DNA of 64,000 bases. It comes from Lactarius indigo (Eukaryota > Basidiomycota > Agaricomycetes > Russulales > Russulaceae). The stretch's first letter is position 1, and every line of letters starts with the position of its first letter. A program made the position numbers and the translations under genes. Below the pieces are notes generated by a model. That model worked only from the letters and a program-made list of their open reading frames with translations, searched no databases and was not told the origin of the DNA. The stretch spans positions 372,001 to 436,000 of the forward strand of contig JAFKAC010000004.1 in NCBI GenBank assembly GCA_025766275.1, written 5' to 3'. Shown here in pieces: positions 1 through 10,679 of the stretch.

Positions 1-924
1 GTCGCTCACATCTTCAGAGACGACAACAGCAATCGAGAACCCGTTGCTATCATCCCCCCAGGTGACAACCTCATTGGCACGCAGGGAATTCTCCCTGCCG
101 ATCGCCCCCTCAAAGACCCAACAGGAGTTAGAAGCAGCAGAGGACTGGCGGAGGATGGCGAAGGAGTGGGCCAACGAACAGCTACGCTTAGCGCAGAGGA
201 GATTGAGTGAGCTGCAGCAGCACAGACAGTGCTCCCTAACGACAAGGCTTACATTGACGACGAGGATTACTACCCAGTCAGACACCCCCTCCTTTGAACG
301 CACAGCCACCCTACTAATCCCCAAATCACCCCGTGGCTCGTCCACACTGACGGAACCCCCATGTCTCAAGGACGTGTGCGACTGCCCGGCGTCGCACTTC
401 ACACCCCCATTATGCACGATGACGACCCCACGCAGGTCCTTGCGCCTGAAGGGTTCAGGGCAAATCGACAGCCCCATTACATTCACTTCCCCATCACCGG
501 ACCCGACGGCATAGAGAGGAACACCAGTCACATTCAAATCGTTGGAGGTGCGAACCCTTTTGTACTGGGGCTTATCCCCGGCTCTCCCCATCTCTACGGC
601 AAACCCCTCTACGCCTTTCCGATGCTATCGGCTGTGGGACGCGCCTTCATCGCCCACGAGGATCTAGTCATCCTCGCCTCCAACAAAATCATGGACCGCG
701 CACTGAACCGCATCGGGGACGAGTCCTTGACTGTGGAGGTGACACGCTATTGGGCAGCTGCATATGAAGAAGAACGACTCGCGGCTTGCATTCGCCAGCT
801 CCAGGTGATGTGACTGTCGGCGAGGGACGACAAGTGGGACTGCATCTACCGCCTAGAGAGGGCCAACGTGTTTGAGAGGATTAGCGACAAACAGTCTACG
901 TGGATGGCGTGAGACTTTCGGTGA
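1..924 (+). pseudogene. C-terminal tail of a chromovirus polyprotein (truncated at window edge)
   Basis: One reading frame (codons starting at position 1) can be followed to about 924 across several in-frame TGA codons, including 811-813 and 910-912. It matches the tail of Gypsy-1 (14234-14673 plus 21907-22479) residue by residue and, more weakly, the end of the Gypsy-2 polyprotein, with shared landmarks such as RQPHYI-FPITG, PGSP-LY-KPLYA and ALNRIGDESL. In Gypsy-1 this region lies directly after the chromodomain, so it is a post-chromodomain extension of pol. A purine tract (about 943-954) and an LTR follow, as expected at the 3' end of an element. I recognise no domain or function in it. 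The longer open frame at 44-514 is a shadow in another register. Confidence 0.75.
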
Positions 925-954
925 GTCTGGGGTCTCACGCTGAAAAGGGGGTGG

Positions 955-1361
955 TGTTATGGTTCTCGTGTCGGACCCTTACTGTACCAGTTGTGACTAT
1001 GGCGGTAAGGAAGATTAGTCACGGACTCGGAGTTTACGATAGGAGTTAGGCATTGGGAGATGACTCGATCTTAGTACAGGTAGTAGTAGTATTAGGATTG
1101 CGATACTTACGCGATACGTCGGACGCTACAGTACGGTGACTCATAGCAACACTTGAAAGCCTGCTCTTTTTGTATTTAAGGTAGCTGCGGAAGACCAAGA
1201 TACGCCATCTTGGTCTTCTTCAATTGTCACTTCTTGTCTTCGAATCTTGCTTCGCCTCTATCAGATAAGAGTGCTGTTTAAGTCCACTAGTGTCTTCGAA
1301 CATCTAGGAATTGCCTTCGTGCCATACGCCTTCGGAGTGATTAGCTAATTTATGAGTTGCC
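955..1361 (+). repeat. Chromovirus LTR (family A), 3' end cut off
   Basis: It begins with TGTTATGG after the purine tract and matches the solo LTR at 23616-24062 (opposite strand) over most of its length, including the promoter-proximal hairpin GAAGACCAAGA/TCTTGGTCTTC. About 44 bp before the expected end it is interrupted by the TGTTGATAAG start of Copia-1. The continuation of this LTR is not found on the far side of Copia-1. Confidence 0.8.
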
Positions 1362-1964
1362 TGTTGATAAGTGACCCTTGCGCACTTAGCGGCTCGTACG
1401 GACCGGACTTACAGATATGGACTGCTGTAGATTAATTAGGACCACTTTAGATTAGATTTGATTTGATCTGTACAATCTAGGACTTCTATGACATCACTGT
1501 ACAATGACATCATATGGACTACTCCGGACTCTTCATTGTACTCCTTCCTTTGTTCTCTTTCTAGCGTTATCTTTATTGTGATGTCACTATGATATCATCT
1601 TAGTCTGGACTCTCTTTGTTTTGCGCTCCTTGTTCTCCATTAGCACACTCCTTTGTCCCACATGTAGAACAACGTCCCTTGTATTGTGTGACCCTATGTT
1701 ACTTCTCTTGTAGTAGTGTCACTCCTCTGTATAGTATAAGTAGTAGGCTTGTACGCTCCTGGTCCACATCAGTTCCTCACTGCTCTGTGTGCCAGGTATG
1801 TCTTATTCCCTCAAATGTAACATCAGTTCCTCACTGCTCTGTGTGCCAGACACCTCTTGCTTCCACTGCTTGACTTCCTGTTTGCTGCTTCCAGCCACTC
1901 AGCTTATCTCACCACAGTCTCCTTTGTCCACTGTGAGTATGCTACCTTTGTGTGCTGTTCATCA
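1362..1964 (+). repeat. Copia-1 5' LTR
   Basis: 603 bp, TGTTGATAAG...GTTCATCA. About the first 480 bp are nearly identical to the 3' LTR, but the last ~115 bp (about 1850-1964) differ strongly. It contains a short internal direct repeat (ACATCAGTTCCTCACTGCTC, twice between about 1766 and 1844) present in both LTRs. Confidence 0.9.
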
Positions 1965-1976
1965 GGTTATGGGCCC
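1965..1976 (+). promoter_or_regulatory. Copia-1 primer binding site, half-tRNA type
   Basis: Directly after the 5' LTR is GGTTATGGGCCC. This is complementary to the anticodon arm of initiator tRNA-Met rather than to its 3' end, and matches the known primer site of Drosophila copia, which is primed by a cleaved half of tRNA-iMet. Position and sequence are seen; use of the half-tRNA is inferred from the family. Confidence 0.7.
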
Positions 1977-2746
1977 TGGTGCCCTAGCTACTCCACTTGG
2001 CTGGTCACTATCTTCCTAGGAGGACATACCAGGCTAAGGTCTGTCTGGGGCCTTACCAGCCTTGCCCAAGGCAGAGAGCAGTGGGGCGCCACTTGTCTCT
2101 GCTAAGGAACCTCCTGTACATGTACTGCCCAGTAGTCCTACTTTCACCCCTACTGTTTTCCTAGCCCCTGCGCTATGCGCAAGGAGACTGGGTCTGGTAG
2201 CCCCTTAACTTCAAAATATCCAGGCGTGCATGGCCCACTGGGCTGTGTATTGTGGAGCTTAGCGCCAGCTGTCTCTGGTGCTCCACACTGGGCGCAGGAT
2301 CTCCTCACCATGGGAGTGTAAAACCTGGTTCAGGCTCTGGGGGGTGTTCACCATTATGGTGTTCTGCAACCAGATACCTGCCTTGTAGTGGCAATGGGAA
2401 AGGATTCAGTAAAGCCACTAATGGCGATGAGGCAACCAATAGGCCGAGGAGGCTGAGGTAGACAGCCTTGGGCTCTGAAAGCATTCCCTTCACCTTCCCC
2501 CTGACGCAAACCATTTGAGCTGTGTCTTAGACACATCCTGGCTGGCAGCTAGCTCATGGTATGGCAAAGGGACTCTCCCAACCTGGGCCTAGCCCTTGTA
2601 TCACTGGCATACTATCAGGAGGCAGGACGCGTTAGCATTCTGGCCTTACAGAATCACAGACAGGAGTGGTACCCCCTCTATCTTTATGTCTTGCAACTAT
2701 GAAGCACTGTCGCTGACTGCTCCTCGGCGATAGATAAATCATCCCA
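1977..2746 (+). other. Copia-1 leader region
   Basis: About 770 bp between the primer site and the first ATG of Gag-Pol. Short open frames here have no recognisable content. It would hold the packaging signal and the 5' untranslated region of the element RNA. Confidence 0.6.
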
Positions 2747-5700
2747 ATGTCTTCTCGCACACCATCTCCCACTGGCGCTGCTGCCGGTGCTACTGCTACT
2801 GCGGGGGGCTCCACGCTTCCTCCCACTGGATCCACACCCTCTACACGTATCTCTGCCACCTATGGCGCAACGTTCGGCATGCCCTCTGGCATTTGCCTTG
2901 AACAGTTCGACGGCACTCACTGGAATGAGTGGTCTGGGACGATTGAAGCCATCCTCATGCTGCATGAAGCAGAGGATGTGTTCACCCTCCACCATGGACC
3001 AGTTGATGTCTCCCAAGACGAATGGGACTCAGTACAACGTCGGGCGAAGGCGTATCTCCGCCTTTACCTCAAACCTGACGTCTACTCCCTTGTTGCCGAC
3101 AATGCCACCTATCCCACCTTCAAAGCCAAGTGGGACAAGCTCAGAGACGTATATGCTGGTGCTTCAGGCAGCACCACCATCTTCAACTTGTGGATCCAAC
3201 TAACACAAGCCCGCCTTGACAACTCCGCACCCATGGCCACTCAGTTGGCCAAGCTCAATGAGCTGCGGGTTGCCCTTTCCAACGCACAGATGGGTGTCAC
3301 TGACACTCAATTCTGTCTCATTCTCCTCCACGCACTGCTGCCCTCTTATGAGGTATTGGCCTCTACCATCCTCGCCAGTGGGGCACCTTCTGGACTTAAG
3401 CACACTGAGATCATAGCGCACATAGTATCGGAAGAAGCTTGCCGCGCTGGGCCCTCTGGCTCCTCCCTCAACAAGGTGGCCCCTGTCAAGTCGACGGGCA
3501 AGAAGGGCAAGAAGGACCACTCTGGTCTAACTTGCCACTATTGCAACAAAAAGGGCCATATCAAGCCTGATTGCAGGAAGAGGAAGAAGGATGAGGCTGA
3601 CGCAAAGGAGAAGGAGAAAGCAGGCAACAAGGCTGCCAATAGTCATATTCTTGTACCTACCACCGCCTCCATTAAAGAGGTCAAAGAGCCTACCATAGAC
3701 TGGGCCTCTGAATCAATTGGTGTTGCCTTGTATGCTGCCTCACGTGTGCGTTGGATGATGGACAGTGGTGCCACTCACCACATCACCCCACATCGGTCTG
3801 ACTTCAAGGACTACACCCCAACTAAAGGCACTGTACGCCTGGGTGATAAGTCCACTATAGACCAAGTAGGTGTCGGGTCTGTCATCTTTACAACGAGCCA
3901 GGGTATCTCTATCACCCTCAGTAATGCGCTACACCTGCCACAGGTGAAGACGCGCTTCTTGTCGACGCGCGCCCTAGCACAAAAGGGTGCTGAAATAGCC
4001 TTTGACAGTGGCTCCTTTAAAATATCTGTCAACCAAAAGTGTGTGGCCAAAGGCTACCTTGAGGACAACCTGTACTGGTTGGACGCAGCCAGCGTCGGCC
4101 TCAACACCCACACAAAATCAAGTGCTGCCACACTTGATATCTGGCATCAACGCATGGGACACATCTCCTCTGCGGCGCTGAAGGCGCATGGTCCCTCTGC
4201 CACTACTGGCATGGACATAGATAGCTCCACCACGGCCCACACAGTCTGCCATGGGTGTGAGATGGGTAAATCCACTCGCCAACCCTTTTCTGCGTCCTCC
4301 AACAAAAGGACAACTCGTCAATTTGAGATTGTGCACAGTGACCTCGCCGGTCCTATGCAAACTCAGTCCCTGCAAGGATCGACATATACAGCCACCTTCA
4401 TAGACGACCACACTAAGTTCACTGTGGTCCACTTCCTTAAGTCAAAGGATCAGTTTGCTAAGTCGCTGCAGATGTATTTGGCCTGGGGTGAAACCCAATC
4501 TGGCCATAAACTGCGCGCTCTGCACTCTGACCGCGGTGGCGAGTACATGTCGAGTGTCACGCAGGACATTCTTAAACAGAAAGGGATAGAGCATCACCTC
4601 ACAATGCCGGGTTCACCACAGTCTAACGGAAAAGCCGAGCGGTTCAACCGCACCATTATGGATAAGGCAATGTCCATGCTTTACACAGCTGGCATGTCTA
4701 AAGGCTTCTGGGAGCATGCAGTGTGCGCAGCTGTGCACATCTATAACCGCTCTCCAGTCCATGGACTTAAGTGGCGCACTCCTTATGAGCTCTGGCACTC
4801 TGGCAAAGTGCCCGATGTCTCACATCTTCGTGTCTTCAGATGCAAGGGGTACATGCACGTACCCGCTGATAAGCATCGCAAATTGGATGTGAAGGCCATT
4901 GAGGTCATGCTTATTGGGTTTGAGCCCGAATCTAAGGGCTATAAGCTCTGGGACCGCTCAACCCGCTCCATCCGAGTGTCCAGGGATGTGACATTCGACG
5001 AGAGTAGCTTCCCGTCCCTTCAGGGTGTTGAGACACACCCCACACCTTCACCACCAGTCGTGCCTAGCACAACAGTGACTGCCATGCCTCACCCGCCGGC
5101 GTTACCACCAATGTGAGCCCCCTCCCCTGCACACTCCAGTAGTAGTGAGGAGGAGGATGTAGAAAACCTTTTAGACCCCCCACAAGTCCAACCACGCCCC
5201 ACCACACCACCACCTACTCTGCCAGCTCTGCCCACCACACCTAAACGTGAGCAGACCACTCCCACTTCACCCCCGCCGCGTCCTAGTGCAATGCGCATTA
5301 TGTGCCATGTCCCCCCTCCCTCACCAGAAATGCCTGGGGGATTTGAGGATTGCGCACAGTGTAGTCAGCTGTTGCGTGAGATGGACAATGCACCAAGGCG
5401 CAGTGCTCGTGCCCCTGTCCCTAATCCGCGCTACTTCAATACGGACAATGCAGCATGGCGCGGCAGGCATCTGGGGTATGCGGAGTTATTGGCTGCTGCC
5501 TTTGTGGGCCAAGACCCTGCATCTTATGCAGAGGCCATGCGGTCTGCAGCTGCAGATGAGTGGACTAAGGCGTGTCAGTATGAAATGGACACCCTAGCTA
5601 AAAATGGGACTTGGGAGTTAGTGGATCTCCCGCCTAATCGCAAGGCAGTAAAATCCAAATGGGTCTTTAAGCTCAAAGCAGATGGCCGCTACAGAGCTCG

Positions 5701-7057
5701 CTTGGTGGCTAAGGGATTCACGCAGATCCCTGGCATAGATTTTGATGAAACCTTCTCTCCCGTCGCACGATTTGAGTCACTATGATTACTTCTGGCATTG
5801 GCCGCGCTGGAGGACTGGCACATCCATCAAATGGATGTTAAGTCTGCTTTTCTCAATGGCGTACTTGATGAGGAGATTTACATGGAGCAGCCACAAGGTT
5901 TCACTGTCACTGGCTCTGAGACGAAGGTGTGTCGCCTGGTTAAGGCGATCTATGGTCTCAAACAGGCCTCCCGCGCATGGAACTTGCAATTCCATGGAGT
6001 GCTCACTGCACTCGGCTTTAAGCGGACGTTTGCTGATGCAGGCATATATGTGTTGCCTCAACGGGAGGGGTATGATCCACTCTTCGTTATTGTCTACGTT
6101 GACGACATCACTATACTGGGTCCCTCGCTGAGTGGTATCAAGCGCTTGAAGTCAGATTTGTCTGAATGCTATGAGATGACAGATCTCGGGGAGATAGAGT
6201 CTTATCTTGGTATGCGCATTGTGCGCGACCGCTCCCTTAGACGCATCAAAATAGATCAGTCTGGCTACATCAAGGATGTCCTGGAACGCTTTGGCATGTC
6301 TGATGCCACACCACACAACACACCCTTGCCCGCTGGTGCTGACAAGCACTTGGTTAAATATACGTTGCAGGCAACTGCCTCAGATATTTCCCACTACCAA
6401 TCTTTGATTGGGATTCTGCTTTATGTGCAGATTGGCACTAGGCCAGATATCTCCTTCGCTGTGTCACGTTTGGCGCAGTATGCAGCGAATCCCTCACCAC
6501 AACATCTGCGACTTGCGCAGTATGTCCTGTCCTACTTAGTGGGAACTGTGGACATGTGTATTGTTTATGATGGCGCCAATGGCGATGGCCTTCATGGCTA
6601 CACTGATTCCAGTCTGGCTGATCAGACTGATGACTGCCACTCCACCTCTGGTTATGTGTTCCTACTAGCTAACGGTGCAATAAGCTGGTCTTCGCGCAAG
6701 CAAAAGACTGTTGCCCAAAACACAACAGAAGCGGAATACATGGCCATGACCGACGTGGCTAACCAGGCTGTGTGGTATCAGAGCTTCCTCACGGAACTCA
6801 GGTACGAGGTCAACGACCCCATCCCACTTCATGGTGACAATAAGGGTGCCATTGACTTGGCCTTGAACCCTGTTACTGGGAGACGGTCTAAGCACATTGC
6901 CATACGGCATCATGTCATTAGGGAGTACATCGAAAAGGGGACCATCACCCTCATTAGAACTCCTACTGTGGATATGGTTGTGGACGGCTTTACAAAGTCA
7001 CTACCGCGTGTCCTGCTGCAGAAGCACAATGATGACATGGGACTCTTGTGTACTTAG
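2747..7057 (+). pseudogene. Copia-1 Gag-Pol polyprotein with two in-frame stops
   Basis: A single frame of 1,437 codons, including the final stop, is broken only by TGA at 5114-5116 and TGA at 5783-5785. Domains in order: Gag with a Trp-rich N-terminus; CCHC knuckle CHYCNKKGHIKPDC (about residue 263); aspartic protease DSGA (about 339); integrase with the HHCC finger and D-D-E core (HSD, IDDH, SPQSNGKAERF); reverse transcriptase with YVDD at about 6099; RNase H with the copia signature around TEAEYMA near 6730. Both stops sit where the RT family expects Arg or a neutral linker residue and are explained by CGA-to-TGA change. Gag and Pol share one frame, as is usual for copia. The ATG at 2747 is the first in this frame. 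Confidence 0.92.
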
Positions 7058-7076
7058 ATTGTAGATCACGGGGAGA

Positions 7077-7680
7077 TGTTGATAAGTGACCCTTGTGCAC
7101 TTAGCGGCTCATACGGACCGGACTTACAGATATGGACTGCTGTAGATTAATTAGGACCACTTTAGATTAGATTTGATTTGATCTGTACAATCTAGGACTT
7201 CTATGACATCACTGTACAATGACATCATATGGACTACTCCGGACTCTTCATTGTACTCCTTCCTTTGTTCTCTTTCTAGCGTTATCTTTATTGTGATGTC
7301 ACTATGATATCATCTTAGTCTGGACTCTCTTTGTTTTGCGCTCCTTGTTCTCCATTTAGCACACTCTTTTGTCCCACATGTAGAACAACATCTCTTGTAT
7401 TGTGTGACCTTATGTTACTTCTCTTGTAATAGTGTCACTCCTCTGTATAGTATAAGTAGTAGGCTTGTACGCTCCTGGTCCACATCAGTTCCTCACTGCT
7501 CTGTGTGCCAGGTATGTCTTGTTCCCTCAATTGTAACATCAGTTCCTCACTGCTCTGTGTGCCAGACACTTTGCTTTACCTGCAAGACATCTCTGTCAAC
7601 TGCTTCCCTGTGCTTTCATATCTCACCACAGTACTCTTTGTTTCACTGTGAGTATGATTCTCTAGCTATGCTGTTCATCA
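7077..7680 (+). repeat. Copia-1 3' LTR
   Basis: 604 bp, preceded by the purine-rich CACGGGGAGA. It matches the 5' LTR closely up to about position 480 and poorly over the final ~115 bp before GTTCATCA. LTRs of one insertion start identical, so this block of divergence points to exchange with another copy. Confidence 0.9.
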
Positions 7681-8086
7681 ATTACAATGTAGTACGATAG
7701 GAGATTTGCGTGTGATTGCTGACTGACTCATGACTCGATCCTAACACTAGTGGTAGTAGTACTAGGTTTGCGTTACTTATGTGATACGTTGGACGCTACG
7801 ATACTGTGACTCATAGCAGCGCTTGAAAGCCTGCTTGACTTGTATTTAAGATAGCTGCGGAAGACCAAGACACGCCATCTTGGTCTTCTTCAATCGTCAC
7901 TTCCTTCTCTTCTGCCCTATTTGAGAGACTCCAAGATCATTCAACTTCTATCTGGAGAAGTCGTTGTCTGCGTAGTGCCTGCAAGCATCTACACCTGCCT
8001 TTGCGCCATACATCCCGAGACATGCTTAGCTAAGTCGACAACTGCTTTCCAAGCTCAAGTCAAGCTAACGTCGTGATGGCGTTACA
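7681..8086 (+). repeat. Gypsy-1 5' LTR (first 78 bp missing)
   Basis: 406 bp matching the 3' LTR from its position 79 to the end (GTTACA). It has a TATA-like TATTTAAG at 7843-7850. The predicted transcription start is ATCTTGGTCTT at 7877-7887, 34 bp downstream, within the hairpin GAAGACCAAGA...TCTTGGTCTTC. Confidence 0.85.
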
Positions 8087-8088
8087 TT

Positions 8089-8099
8089 AAGACCAAGAT
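8089..8099 (+). promoter_or_regulatory. Gypsy-1 primer site, self-priming (Tf1-like)
   Basis: AAGACCAAGAT, 2 nt after the LTR, is the perfect reverse complement of ATCTTGGTCTT at 7877-7887, the predicted first 11 nt of the transcript. Tf1/sushi-type chromoviruses prime reverse transcription by folding the first 11 nt of their own mRNA onto such a site. No convincing tRNA 3'-end complement is present immediately next to the LTR. Confidence 0.7.
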
Positions 8100-10003
8100 A
8101 TCATTGTGGCGACTGTCAACACCCGTGACCTGTGGACAAGCTTTTGTCCATACCATCTAGAACAAAGAGGAGATTGAAACGTACCAACTCGATTTCTAGG
8201 AGCAGCCTGGTGGAGAGAACGAGGAGATGAAACAGGATATTTCATTGAATTTAACGGACCCACGAGGTTCAGACCTGTTGAGTTCAACTTTGATCATCTG
8301 TGTTGGGTAGAGGTTATGTGGAACCCCATAGACCATTGCTGGGATGTTATCAGACCAGCAGGAAGAAATTACCAGTGTGATATCGACGCATGAGACCTCA
8401 ATTCATGAGCAGACTGGGGACCAATTGACAGACAACTACGAGAACACTCAATGGGAGAAGCTGTCAGCGAAGAAACAGAAGAAGAAGAACAAAGCGAAGA
8501 CGTCTAACCACAAAGCATCGGGCCAATCAAACAATACACCATTCAGCAAGCTGAGTCTCTACATATCTCTGAGCAACCGGAAGTCATCCATGTACGATCA
8601 CCTGCAGCAGAAATGGCAACAACCACCATGACAGCAGAAGAAATCATCACCATATGAGAACAAGCTGCACGAGACGCGGCTGAGGCCATCCAACAAGAAT
8701 CACAAATACACCTACTCCTGATCAATCCTGAAACTGGAGTATGAATGACCGCAGATGATGTGGCAATTTTCCAAGCCATAGGACCTGACCAAGGGGATCC
8801 ACCATCAGCTGAGCAACGAGGAATACCCCTAGACCCACCACCTGGTAGGGGAGGTCCTCTAGGGGATGATTTCCCATATCAATGTAATGGAGGGGGGATG
8901 CCTCCGGACATACCAAGATGACCACCAGGAGGCGGACCACCAGGCGGAGGAGCCCCAGGAGGAGGACATGGACATGAGAAACTGACAGGCAAGCCCCCAT
9001 CCATATTTGATGGTGACCGCACAAAAGTAGACTCATTCCTTACACAATGGCATGTATACTGGGGGATGAACCTCGACACCCCCATCATGAGGAACAACTA
9101 TTGCCGGTCGCTCCTCTTTCTATCCTACATCAAAGGAATCAGCGTCAGCGAGTGGGTGCTGTCTTATCTCAAATGGCTCAATCGCCAAATACAACGAGGG
9201 GTTGATCAATACACCCGCGCATTGTGGGACAGAGTAGCAGATGGGTTTAATCAGAGGTTTGTAAACACCCTCGAGAAGGAACAAGCTCAAGCGCTTCTAA
9301 GGAAAGGGATGAAGATGGTGGACAGAGACATTGATAAATATATCAATGAATTTGAGGAGGCCACATGGAAGGCCGGTTACCGACTCAACGACCCACGAAC
9401 CATCAATCTATTCACTGCCAGAATACCCAAGAAGCTGTACGAGTGTACGTATGACCTTGATGAACCAGAAACATTCGACGAATGGAAGGCGGCGGTACTT
9501 CAAAGGCAGAAGAACTACATCCATATGTGTGCAAGGCTTGACAACTACAAGGACACCCCCAAAAAGCAAAACAAGATGGGCAATGTGGGGTGGATGGTTC
9601 CCCAGAATATTGCCGACCCGTGGGCCATGGACACATTGGCAGACCGCACCCGGGCCAAGGCCCAGCTGGCTGGATCAGAAGAAATCAACTATGGTAAGCC
9701 TCTGTATACTGGCTTACCCCCATTCCCTCCAAGGGGAGGCCCAGGGGCAAGAGGTTGAGGAAGAGGAGGGTCCCGATGAGACCTAAGGACAGTGTTGTGC
9801 TATAACTGCAACGCACTGGGACATCTCTCACGGAACTGCCCCCATCCCAGACAGCCACAACAATGGCAGCTGCAGAACCCCAGGCCATCCAACATCCAGA
9901 CAATGGAAACCGATTATTACACGCAGGAGCCGCCGCTGGCCCAAATACAAGCTGCATCAACCAGTAAAACTGCAGAAGAACATGCCAAAGAATGGCTTAT
10001 GGG

Positions 10004-10497
10004 TGTTACGGACTTCACATACGACTCATAACCGGTTATGACTACGGTCCGGTATTGATATTAGTCATGGACTCTTACATCGTATCAGTCAGCATAGTAG
10101 TTCGCATGTGATTGTGACTCATGTATGACTCATTCCTAGGATAGCTGTACTAGGGTTCGAGCTAGTTACGCTATTAGTTCCCTATTGTTCTAGCACCACT
10201 TTAAAGCCCGCGCATAGCTGTATAAGTAGTCGCTCTGGAAGACCAAGAGTCCCCATCTTGGTCTTCTTCAAATCCACCTTCTTGACTTGTCTCTTGTTCA
10301 CCTTAGTCTAAAACTAAGAGTGCCCCCACTCCCATCTTCATGGAGTAGTGCCTCTTCCCTTATTGCTGCAGCGTGTGCCAGTGTGCCCCTGTTCAGCCTG
10401 CGTTGGGTTGACACGTGATCCCCATTCGCCTGATTTCCGCTAAGTCAAGTACACCTCTCTGAAGTCCAAGTCGGACTAATGCCGGTGGAGCATAACA
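10004..10497 (+). repeat. Solo LTR, chromovirus family C, inserted in Gypsy-1 gag
   Basis: TGTTACGG...CATAACA, 494 bp, the same length as the copy at 28265-28758. Flanks ATGGG (9999-10003) and ACGGG (10498-10502) form a 5-bp target duplication with one C/T change, and the gag frame continues across it. It has TATAAG near 10222 and the hairpin ending ATCTTGGTCTTC that serves as the transcript start in family A. Confidence 0.88.
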
Positions 10498-10679
10498 ACG
10501 GGGGTCGCCAATGCCCCAGATGAAGTGAAGGACCTGATATTGCAGGACTTATGGGGGAAAGAGGGTTTTTGGAGCGCCTGAACCCATCAGCTTGGGTGAG
10601 GGCTCTAAATTGTAATTCTGTAATCATGACGTGCTTTCGTTCTCTTTGAATTCCAGTCTCGATTTGCACGAATTACTGA

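Larger units (their letters stand above)
1362..7680 (+). mobile_element. Copia-1: Ty1/copia retrotransposon, full length but defective
   Basis: Two LTRs (1362-1964 and 7077-7680, TG...CA ends) enclose a leader with a primer site, one Gag-Pol frame and a purine tract. The domain order Gag, CCHC, protease, integrase, RT and RNase H defines the Ty1/copia superfamily. The 5 bp on the two sides (TTGCC and ATTAC) are not a target duplication. The left flank is the near-end of one chromovirus LTR and the right flank is an internal position (offset about 78) of another, so this copy is probably a product of recombination between two elements. Two in-frame TGA codons make it non-functional as it stands. 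Confidence 0.9.
8076..10581 (+). pseudogene. Gypsy-1 gag, decayed and interrupted by a solo LTR
   Basis: One register (codon starts at multiples of 3) is coding from about 8076 to 10003 through scattered TGA/TAA codons. It includes an acidic stretch near 8460-8500, a Pro/Gly-rich linker (8905-8975), a capsid-like core beginning KPPSIFDG at 8991, and a CCHC knuckle CYNCNALGHLSRNC near 9798. A 494-bp solo LTR with its 5-bp duplication (10004-10502) splits the frame, which resumes at 10501 and ends at a TGA near 10579. The ATG at 8076 lies in the last 11 bp of the LTR, so the ancestral start may have been inside the LTR. Open frames at 8344-8631 and 9331-9786 are other-register shadows. Confidence 0.75.

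Noticed and set aside
44..514. 156-codon open frame
   Set aside because: It is a shadow. The homologous register starts at position 1 and matches the Gypsy-1 tail through TGA codons.
8344..8631. Open frame with Lys-rich end (KKQKKKNKAK)
   Set aside because: The Gypsy-1 gag register here is the one with codon starts at multiples of 3, which is coding on both sides of this stretch.
9331..9786. 151-codon frame overlapping gag
   Set aside because: Other-register shadow of the capsid region.
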